A stretch of DNA of 64,000 nt from Pseudophaeomoniella oleicola. Its lineage: Eukaryota; Ascomycota; Eurotiomycetes; Phaeomoniellales; Phaeomoniellaceae. A program made the position numbers and the translations under genes. Positions 55,323-64,000 of this stretch are shown here, piece by piece. Location: assembly GCA_003868215.1 (NCBI GenBank), contig QWDQ01000023.1:186001-250000 (forward strand). Reading direction: 5' to 3'. The first letter of the stretch is position 1. Every line of letters begins with the position of its first letter. The notes below the pieces were generated by a model. The model saw only the letters and a list, made by a program, of their open reading frames with translations. It was not told where the DNA came from and ran no database searches.

Positions 55323-56178
55323 ATGGACATGCCAGTGAATGTTCCAGTGGATGACCCAAATGCAGATACCGAATGGTCTGAACCCCTCGCAATCTCAGAA
55401 GCCTGTCCGATTATCATAGCTAACATGACCCCTCCAGGAATGACATCCTTCGTAAACACGGTGTGATCCCGGAGAAGCCCCCATCACCTACGCCTATAAT
55501 TGAGGAGGCAATACTCGAAGCGCAGAAACGGGCTCACGAGAACCGACTTGAAGACAAGGATCTAGACGAATTACACGATCTTGAGGACGAAGAAGATGAT
55601 GCCTTTCTCGAGCATTACCGAAAGCAACGCATGGCCGAGTTGTCGACGCTCGCGAAGACTAGCATACATGGACAAGTGTATCCCTTGCAGAAACCAGATT
55701 ATGCCCGCGACGTGACCGAGGCATCTGACAAATACCATGTTCTGGTCCTTTTGACGTCGTCATTAGGGACAAATGTAGAGTCCAGGCTGCTCCAGGAGCT
55801 ATGGCGGGAACTGGCGACGAAGTATGGAGACATCAAGTTCTGTGAGATCAGGGCGGATCTCTGTATCGAAGGCTACCCTGAGCGGAATACACCAACTATC
55901 CTTGTCTACCATGCTGGTGAGATTAAGCGCCAAATCATCACACTCAGGGAGCTCAAAGGCATAAAAACAAGTATCCGGGGTACGTCCTTGCAAGCAGATA
56001 ATCCCCAACAATAAATAAGTTAACATAAGCAACAGATCTTGAATTTATGCTTGTTGAAGTTGGGGCCGTGGGAGAAAATGATATTCGGCTGAAGCAGAAA
56101 AATGAAGATGAGGATACGAAGCCCTCAGGGATTCGCGGAGCTACGGTCGAGGACGATGACGATGACGATTGGGATTGA
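55323..56178 (+). CDS. PLP2: Phosducin-like protein 2 (CCT chaperonin cofactor)
   Basis: A cytosolic thioredoxin-fold protein that assists the CCT/TRiC chaperonin in folding actin and tubulin. Exons 55323-55375, 55438-55979 and 56036-56178 join to 245 residues. The N-terminal helix starts MDMPVNVPVDDPNADTEWND and continues ILRKHGVIPEKP, as in the Plp2/PDCL3 branch. A charged helical linker (LDELHDLEDEEDDAFLEHYR) follows, then the thioredoxin-like domain (about 75-195) with HVLVLLTSS, KFCEIRADLCIEGYPERNTP and TILVYHAGEIKRQ. It lacks a CxxC redox site, as expected. The C-terminus is an acidic run ending DDDDDDWD. The first intron has a weak GTCTGA donor, but the family sequence TEWNDILRK across the junction confirms it. 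Confidence 0.9.
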
Positions 56179-57880
56179 GAGGGATAATCTAGCCCAGATG
56201 TTCCAAATGAGACTTGACCCATTCATCATGCTCGAAGTTTGACGGATCTCTGTGTCTCGAAGCGACGGGTTCCAACTTACCCATGAAATTCCCCAAAACG
56301 AATGCATGGACGACGAATCGAATACTTAGCTCTGACGATATCATGCGCTAGCCAGAATCATGGTCCGTACGCATTGCTGAGCACGATGATATGTGGTTCG
56401 TATCTTTGGACCAGTCATACGCAAAGACATGTGGTCTAACGGTCCGCGTATGCATGGTTCAACTATCCAAAAAGCCCATGCTATACTCATTCCAATCTCT
56501 CTCCAGCTACGACATTGCTCCAGATCCATCATTCTCTCCTAGCAAAGGTTTAACAACTCCTTGACCTTCCATCCCTCCGATCTCAAAGACAGACGACAGA
56601 AGCCAACAGTAACCCCCTTTTCCAAACAACAAACAACCCTCCTTCCTCGCAACTCAGAACGAAATCCAGGAAGACCCCGTTGCACACACCAATGCTCACA
56701 ATACGGACGGAGGCACACTGTCTATAGGTTCAGGTACCCCACATCAACCTTCTCAGCTATCTCGTTCGACAAAATGAAAACATTTGTCGAAATCCAACCT
56801 CGAGCCTCTGTGGCAAGGGCAATCATTCCCCCTTTTTCTATTGCTAGCTTCAAAGTGACCGGAATGATGTACCTGGCTGGCTGGCTGGCTGGATACCTAC
56901 CAATTCGCCTGTATGTCAGCTACGTGTAAAATTAGAAATGGGTATCATACCACAACTGGGTTCAAATCTCCCTCTCTTTAAAAAACGCACATACAGATAC
57001 AGAACTTCATTGTGATGTTTTGCTATCGTCCTAGTCATCGGTCAGAGCTGAGAAATCATGCTACCTGGATATGCCATGGCCGTGAGGACGCACGCTCATG
57101 TTTGTACGACCGCCGAGAGGAGGATGCGATATCAGAAAATTGATACGTATATAATAATGATGTATTTACATGACACCAATACGCCATCGACCCGTGAAAG
57201 ACTTTTTTACGTAATTACGTAGAAGGGGGAGGTGTGTCTCTATAACTTTCGTTGAGGTGGAAAATCGTAAGTGAAGCTGTGGCTCTGTTTGTGATCTTGT
57301 GTGATGATGTTTTTCCTTGGGCGAAGGGGGGAGTGGTTCCAGGAAGGCCTTTCAGCAGTAGGCCCTGACAGCTTTTCCATGATGCGTCTTATCCTTGCTG
57401 ACCCCTGCTTTGATGGTGTGCAGAGAGTTGGAGCTGCTGGATGCATCGGATTTGCTCGGTTTTGCTTGATGCTCCTATCGTCAGTAGATGTCGCGGCTGG
57501 TGGGAGGCCTCTCGGTATCGAATCTGAGGTGACTGACCTGGTGTGGGCTACTTGATCTTCGGGATTTGAGAAGGAGCGGGAGATGGGCTAAAACCTGAGA
57601 GGGGCCGATGACTGATAGAATCTGTGCTGCTTGAAAGTAGCTATCTGTCTGTCATGTTGCTGAGGTTATTATCTGAAAGTCCGTCACGTATAAGTTTCCG
57701 TTGCCGACAGTCTGCTGCTGTGAAAAATAACGCCGTGAAAGTTTTATGGAGCGGGGTGGGTTGTCGTACTTCAGGAGGCACTCGTAAGTAGTCCATGGTA
57801 TTCTTGCGTTAATAAATCTCGACTGTTCGTGTGTCTGTGTATTGCCAATAGGGTGAAGGTGACTGTCGCTGGGTGAACGT
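56179..57880. other. Gene-free interval, 1.7 kb
   Basis: 3' flanks of convergent PLP2 and bZIP genes. The longest ORF (56561-56929, plus) codes for a Pro/Arg/Thr-rich peptide without family features and includes the CTGG repeat, so it is not called. A TTACGTAATTACGTA stretch lies near 57210-57224. Confidence 0.45.
56873..56892 (+). repeat. CTGG tetranucleotide repeat
   Basis: Five perfect CTGG units in a row. Confidence 0.85.
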
Positions 57881-58940
57881 CTATATTAGTTCATTCTTTC
57901 CACCACTGGCACTTTCCGATATGGCAGCTACAACGTCTGCTTCCATGAAAGCCGGGCCTTGGCCAGTACACCTGGCTTTGTTCTTCAAGCGCTCACAGAC
58001 CTGCCCGATATCGACCAGACCTTGCTTGGTCAGTTCATGTTCCTGGATCACATCCCACAATTCTCCTGATGTCAGAAGTCTTTCACCTGTCACAGGGTCC
58101 TCTGCCATTCGGTGAGGAGCGGATAGCTTTCCCAGATGTTGCGAACGCTGGGGGACACCCTTCGAGTTTGCTAGTCTGTAGGAATCCGTTGGCACATATT
58201 GTAGAGGACCGGTACGTAAGGGCTCTTCCTCTACAGGATGGTCATTTGATAACCCATGCAAAGGGTGGGATGGAGACGCTGTTGCTCGAAGGATATCGCG
58301 TTCTGTTGCGACTTTCGCCAACTCTCGTTTTAGTCTTTCATTATCGGTCTGCGAGACAGAGTAGTTCTCTTCAAGTGTAGTAAGCCTTTGCTCGAGTTCT
58401 TTGACATGGCGCTCCTTGCGCTCACGAAAGGCTCGTTGTCTAGCAAGAAAGCATCAGTTTTTGATCTTTATAAGAAAGGATGTGCTGCATGATATTGACA
58501 TACGCTGCTCTGTTTTGTTCCTTTCTCTTGGATGATGCCGGTGCATTTGCATCTTTCTCTTCACTGCTGCTTCGTACCTGGCCTGACTCTACCGTCGGTG
58601 TTCCATCTACACTGGAGGGTAAGTAAGGTTGTGCTTGGTCGCTGGACTCGAGGCTAGCAAAGGCCGGATTGCTAAAGGCGCGAGCAGGGGGTGATGTTGG
58701 TGGACCGTACACATTGCGGTCATATGGAAGCTGGGTCTGCCCAAGCCCGAAGATGTTGTTGTAACCATTCTAGATATCGAGTAAGCAATCGCACGCACGT
58801 CGAATATATGAACATACATCAGGAGGGTACCCAACGGATTGATGTTGTTCATTGGGACCGGCATTTGATCCTATACCGAACATGGCATAAAATTGTTGAG
58901 GTTTATCTGAGTAAGGGTTATGTTGCTTCGAGTCATCCAT
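57881..58940 (-). CDS. AP-1-like bZIP transcription factor
   Basis: Nuclear regulator of the fungal Yap/Pap1 group. Exons 58818-58940, 58504-58769 and 57881-58439 join over 48- and 64-nt introns to 315 residues. The N-terminal 118 residues are Pro/Ser/Gln/Asn-rich. The basic region KRKEQNRAAQRAFRERKERH (about 120-139), carrying the Yap-type Gln and Phe substitutions, is split by intron 2 between the two alanines. A leucine zipper follows (LEQRLTTLEENYSVSQTDNE). The C-terminal domain is like the cysteine-rich domain of Yap1: LLTSGELWDVIQEHE, VDIGQVCERLKNKARC and ADVVAA. It keeps only two cysteines, and the N-terminal domain has none. This argues against full Yap1-style redox control, so a different Yap paralogue is likely. 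Confidence 0.87.
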
Positions 58941-60334
58941 CGTTGGCGTACACTTGATGGTGGGGGAGGAGGGTGATTGTCCGGGGGACGATGAATAGAA
59001 GTACTTCGCACTGAAACGTAGAGGATACTGTGGTCACTGGCGCCAGACGCGATAACCACCTACGGAAAGGCTGGATTTGCCATCAGATATGTGTGTTCAA
59101 GAAAGCATGTGAGACTCCTGAGGTCTCCCGATAGACTCGTAGATTCATCTCATTCCTTAGGCCTGTGGAAATGATCTCTGTATTCATCGACACTGTTCAG
59201 CTGCAATCAAGTAATGAGAGGAGTGCTTCTGACTACGAGCAGTGATAGGCAAGTTCGGACGCCATTGAACTGCGTAAAATGTATGCTGCGCCTAAAATCG
59301 TCGCAAGAGGTTACGAGGGGCTATATGATATATCATGCTGCCGGGGACCCCGCAAGCGTCTTCGCCTGAAATAATCCAACACCAATGAATCGGCAGTGAG
59401 CTTACGTCTGTCTTTGTCTATGGTTACCACACATTTAACGACAGAGATTAAAACACGTTACCTTTCCTACATAGCCGAGTCCTAACATGAGGGAAATAAT
59501 AATGTGAGAAGGGAAAATTTGTCAATTTGTTACTAATCGCCACGGCAATGACTGTTACCTCCCCAGAAGCCACCCTATCCATATTCCATCACCATGTACC
59601 TGGCAGTATCAAACACTCTCTGAGATGAAGAGCGAGAACCTCTAGACAACGTGAAAGGTGTCTTGAGGCCAAGCACTGATCCGCGATCCATTAATCTTCA
59701 TATTAGAAGTTCGTCCCCTTCAGTCATTGCTCGAGGTCGTAAAGAAATTCCACAATTAAAGCCACTGAACGCTGCGCAAGCAGAAATAAACAAATAGACG
59801 TGTTGGAAAATGCAAAGGGGGTTGGTGCTGATGTATGATGCAGTTGGATTTGTGTTGAAAACGATGGCTCCCTCGGTGGCTAGCCACCCATGTTCCTTTC
59901 CATAGCCTGACAAACATATGACCTCTGCGTCTATAGAATCCATCACGTTGTCCACTTGATGGTTCCGACAGCTAGAGATATGTCTTTCAACATAACTGAG
60001 TGACTGTCGGATGTCCTTTGCCAAACGTGGAAGCACTGCAAGCTGTAATCCAGAAGAGGACGCTAACGACCTCGGAAGACATACGAGAACCAGGTGAACA
60101 GAACCAGTATGGAATCCGAGTGGTGTCCAGCATTGCTGTTTGGATAGACAAAGGACCAAGCTCCAGGGAGATCCGACAAGGAGAGAGGGCAGTTCCACAT
60201 TTGAGACTGCCATCACGGCATTTACAATACCAATAAGCACTAGAGACATGCGTTCTGCTTCTCAAATAGACCGCCATTGGCTTTTGAGTGAAAACACTCA
60301 GTCTATGGCTGCCATTCGAGAAGTTGAACGAAGT
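58941..60334. other. Interval with one unassigned ORF
   Basis: Promoter of the bZIP gene, 3' flank of casein kinase I, and a 183-codon minus-strand ORF (59698-60249) with a hydrophobic N-terminus (MSLVLIGIVNAVMAVSNVEL). The ORF has no recognisable domain and lies immediately downstream of casein kinase I. I could not decide whether it is coding, so it is not listed as a gene. Confidence 0.4.
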
Positions 60335-61751
60335 CTAACGCCGAAGACTAGAAATTAGTCAGATCCATGTTTTCAGAATAGTCCCTCGGTCACGCAGCGG
60401 CAAACACCAGACGTAGAGGAGGGAGATCCCTTACTCGGAACCGGATCAATAAAGTACTCACATCCTGTCGCTTCCGCCCACAGCGCGGTTGGTCTCCGGA
60501 GTGTCGACGGTTCCACTGGCGCCTCGTTCCATTACCTTGCGGCGTTGAGTTGCGATGGCGGTAGGCTTGGATTGCGTAGCAGGATTTCCAGCAGTGGCCG
60601 CAGCGCTGCGTCGAGCTCTGTCCTCGTCGTCCTGAGTGGTGTTTCCAGCTGCTTGAGCAATGGCCTGGGCGTTCTTCTGATATTTGTAAACGGTCCAATC
60701 GAAAACGTAGTCGTACTGGAACGATTCCCGAACGAAAAGATCACGGAAGATCTTTCGGAGATACGAGTAATCCGGCTTGTCATCGAAGCGAAGTGATCGA
60801 GTGTAGTTGAGGTAAATCGCAAATTCGTTGGGAAATCCACGGCAGAGGACCTCGGTTGGCGTAGTCATCTTCTTCTCCATGATACGATCGTACTTCTGCT
60901 TCTTAGTAGCAGCCTTCAAACCTTGCCATGGAAGGGACCCGCGGCAAAAGTACAGCATGACATATCCGAGGGATTCCATGTCGTCCCGGCGAGACTGCTC
61001 AACACCAAGATGAGTGTTGATTGATGCATAACGAGCAGTACCAGTCAAGTTCTTATTTTCACGATATGGAATGTGGAAATGCGTCTTGGGGTCTCGGTAC
61101 TTCTTCGCCAACCCGAAGTCGATGACATTGACCTGGTTGCCACGCTTGCCGATACCCATCAAGAAGTTGTCGGGTTTGATATCTCGGTGAATGAAAGACT
61201 TCGCATGGATGTATTCGATACGCGAGATGAGCTGGTCGGCGAGAAGAAGCACTGTTTTCAGAGAGAACTTGCGATTGCAGAAGTTGAACAGGTCCTCCAA
61301 ACTAGGGCCAAGGAGGTCCATTACCATTGCATTGTAGTCGCACTCAGTACCAAACCAGCGGACAAATGGCACACCAACTCCCCCTGCCAACGACTTGTAC
61401 ACGCGGGCTTCATATTCGAGTTGAGGGTGTTTGGCCTTGACACTTTCGAGTTTGATGGCAATCTCCTCGCCGGAGATGATGTTGGTGCCTATACTCACCA
61501 TTAATATCCATCACCGATCTTAGGATTCATTTGAGGATACATACCCAAGTAGATATCACCAAAACTTCCACTGCCGATTTTTCGGCCAATACGGTATTTG
61601 TTACCAACTCGCAAGTCCTGTGCATAAACATATTAGCCACTTGCTCTCAGCTGTACCTCGGAGATTGTTCAATTGGCAGACATGACGATAGCACACCTTG
61701 ACTGACGAGGGGGATCATATATTCTCCAGTTTCACGTACCATTGTAGTCAT
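60335..61751 (-). CDS. Casein kinase I (CK1 delta/epsilon-type, Hhp1/CkiA-like)
   Basis: Ser/Thr kinase of the essential CK1 group acting in DNA repair, clock and membrane traffic signalling. Four exons: 61740-61751 (only four codons, MTTM), 61545-61617, 60462-61488 and a 13-nt last exon 60335-60347. They give 374 residues. The glycine loop [10 protein letters not shown], Lys41, HRDIKPDN with Asp131, DFG from Asp152, and the CK1-specific [19 protein letters not shown] are all present. The kinase core ends near residue 300 and is followed by a short Ala/Gln/Thr-rich tail ending GGSDRILRR. The last junction has a CTGACTAAT branch. If that intron is retained the protein ends GGSDRM, almost the same. 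Exon 2 carries most of the ATP loop. Confidence 0.94.
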
Positions 61752-64000
61752 CTTGATAGTCAACGTACAGGACTTCCCGTACGATAGATGCTTTCTGTGT
61801 TCACGGTATGTCCGCGGTAATTCGAGGTTGTTGAATCGAGATGAGTTCGGGGAAGAAGCGGTGTTCTCAGCCTAACTTCAAGGACGGTCAGCCGCAACGT
61901 CGTGCAATGACAATTAGAGCCGGTGATAGAAATTGGAAAAAGGATTTGTGAATATTGGAGGGATTCGGAGCATAATGTTGTCGGGGCGGTGAAGGTTGAT
62001 GTGACGGTGATCGAAAGTTGAGGGTTACACAAACCTTGCTTATTCCCTTGGGCAAAATGGCGGTGCAGCCTGACTTCTCACCTGGAGAGATCGGAAACAG
62101 ACTGTCAAGAAATCCTCAACACAGTGGGAAAGACTGTGATTGAGGGCTCTGGCCTGCTTGGTCAAGGTAAGAAGAAAAGAGAGTCGAAGAGGACGACAAG
62201 GTGGTGGATGAAGATGACTGAGAGTGGAGGAAGAGGAGAGTAGGAGAGAGATTCAAAGTTGGGTTGAGGAAAGGTCTCGGCGGTGGGAACATATTGAATA
62301 CTAAAGGTAATGGGACAAGCCCACCTGCGCCCTTCCAGACCTGCCTAACATGCACTTTTACTTTTGTACAATTACACATCACCTGTATACGACCTTCTTA
62401 TTTCCCTATTCGTCTTCCCTTTCCCTTTGCCTCTGAATCTCTTTTCGATGTATTGTTCAACCTCGAACCCTATCATGAACGCTTTACCTGGTGTTTGGGC
62501 CGGCCTTATCTTCATTCATGGACGCCTACTGTGTGTCTAGTACCCGTCATATTTCTCCTTGGTTACCTGATCGTCCGTAGATACCTTAAGTAGATGGAAG
62601 TACCCATGTTACGTATTTACCTGAGAAAACCATCCGCATTTGGTATCGTCATGAGCCTTCACTCTTGTCCGATTCGCCCTTGTGGCACCTACTTAACTTC
62701 TATGCCTTCACTTCGAACTGCAATTCGCTTAAGAGACCGACAAGTGAGAAAAGAGCGACGTTGTACATGTTACTTGAGGCATATAGGACTGCGGAAGGGC
62801 GTGTTGCTACTGAAGGCGTAGCCCACTTGCCTCAGGCATGTTAGGCTAGGTATTATATTTAGGTACTGTAGTAGGTATCTTATGCCCCTCTCCCGTACCT
62901 AAGTGACCGCTAATATTGCCGTCCTCGATATTCACGTATGTCTACAACGTAAGGTCCTATCTAATATACCTGCTCCGTCTGGGGACTTTTCATCTCAATC
63001 TATGACATCAATCTGTATCTGGTGGCATTTCCCTACCAATGCCCTCGGATCTCTTTGAGACATAACAGAAAAAGTTGCATCGCTGATGTACCTCTCAAGG
63101 TATCTCTAAGGATCCATGACTCGTCAGGCTGTGTATAATGGAGGCTTCAGGTGATTGACGTGTCAGGTTATATTGTCTTATTGTACATGTTCATGCAGTG
63201 GACAGTAATTACATTCTCCGTACCGAACATTTCTCAACACGTAAGAATGGCCTGACCGCCTTGATCTCCTTATGGCTGATACCCGACGTCCAACGTCTAC
63301 TACGTAGTAGAATCGCGCCCCCACTGAGTGAGTTCCACGGTTGTCTCTATTAAATACCTCGTGAGGCTCGTACATCATACATTATTGTAGACAAGATGTG
63401 TACATCGGCGTCTGACTTGCCCGCCGGGGAAATGGCAAAAATGGCTCTAATCTCCGGGTTTAGGCTTATGATAACGCTACTACGGAGTACACACGAGCTT
63501 ATTTAGGCTCCCTTGACTTTACTTTGGTGAACGGCGAGTAAGAGGGATGGAATTGTTAGCCCCCAATGTGTGCCCAACATGCTGATCCCACTCTTACGGT
63601 GACCTTCGCCCTTCCCTTGCTCATCAAGATCTACCTTGGTACAGGTAAGTTAGAGCGATATCTTGGGTTACCTTAAGTAGGTTTCCGGTGATGGGCTGAC
63701 CCCATGTCGTCTTGTGACCACAACGGTGAAGAAGGCTATGATTGTATGCTTTAATCACTCCCGGCATCTGACCATCATTTACTCCGTAGATACCTCGGTC
63801 CCTACATTCGATCACCTTAGTATGTTTGACGGCGTCCGTGGGAGGTGGTTACAGGTCAGCTACAAGACGGTGGATGCTAGTGTTGCTTGGAACTTTCACG
63901 TAACCCAGATGCCGCCTGCCTCCATAAATCTGGGAGATTAGACGGAAAGCCCACCGATAGCGACAAGGATGGTGGCGAACCTTCATTTACTATGTACGTA
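61752..64000. other. Gene-free right end, 2.2 kb
   Basis: Begins with the casein kinase I promoter. ORFs of 60-110 codons occur but none has family features or splice partners. TACTACGTAGTA (63298-63309) and TACTACGGAGTA (63478-63489) recur here, with TACTATGTACGTA at the very end, as in the block at 2-3.8 kb. Confidence 0.45.

Noticed and set aside
56871-57000. tRNA-like GGTTCAAATC box near 56961
   Set aside because: Resembles a B-box, but the T stem does not pair and no upstream cloverleaf can be drawn.
1-64000. CRISPR arrays, virus-like elements, LINEs or a secondary-metabolite cluster
   Set aside because: No regularly spaced repeats, no reverse transcriptase, integrase, capsid-like or polyketide/non-ribosomal synthetase sequence was recognised in any listed frame.

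Overview
The window comes from a filamentous ascomycete (Pezizomycotina). The genes carry one to three short GT-AG introns, mostly 44-80 nt with CTAAC or CTGAC branch sites. The gene set is fungal: ergosterol C-14 reductase, Mgr2, a secreted GH3 beta-glucosidase, a DPR-motif dehydrin, a PRO45/SLMAP-like FHA protein, Zn2Cys6 and bZIP regulators, and a 5S rRNA gene lying alone between protein genes. Eurotiomycetes is my best guess from the dehydrin and overall gene style, but the sequence alone does not prove it. I saw no recognisable transposon, virus-like element, CRISPR array or secondary-metabolite cluster.

Layout. 1-6.9 kb: the first 59 codons of a photolyase/cryptochrome running off the left edge, a nicotinamide riboside kinase, a 2.6 kb gene-free block full of short palindromes, then the beta-glucosidase. 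7.7-19.8 kb: ERG24, an MRH-domain receptor (Atg27/Mrl1-like) with a long last intron, an FHA tail-anchored protein, MGR2, the tRNA adenosine deaminase TAD1 and an APH-fold kinase. 20.4-23.8 kb: a 59-residue zinc-ribbon protein, a stretch of unclear coding potential, an isolated DUF7580-like C-terminal piece, and a secreted class 3 lipase. 26-33 kb: a 5S rRNA gene, a Zn2Cys6 regulator and an unrecognised conserved-looking protein. 35-46.7 kb: dehydrin-like protein, aquaporin, PA-TM-RING ubiquitin ligase, an Rrt8-like membrane protein and a secreted DUF4185 protein. 47-61.8 kb: an interrupted tRNA-Arg(ACG), an F-box protein, an HDHD5/CECR5-type HAD protein, gamma-COP (SEC21), phosducin-like PLP2, an AP-1-like bZIP factor and casein kinase I. 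The last 2.2 kb is gene-free.

The genes are mainly housekeeping and act in separate processes: vesicle traffic (SEC21, MRH receptor), mitochondrial import (MGR2), NAD salvage, sterol synthesis, tRNA editing, signalling (CK1, FHA/STRIPAK) and stress (dehydrin, aquaporin, bZIP). No operon-like logic is expected or seen. Exon structures were assembled by hand by matching splice sites to reading frame and family sequence. For most genes the joined exons give one open frame of the family's usual length.

The most unusual object is the tRNA-Arg(ACG) gene at 47258-47380. It folds as a perfect cloverleaf only when a 51-nt insert is removed. The insert has spliceosomal signals (GTAAGT, TACTAAC, TAG) and sits between positions 32 and 33 of the anticodon loop, not at the 37/38 site used by eukaryotic nuclear tRNA introns.
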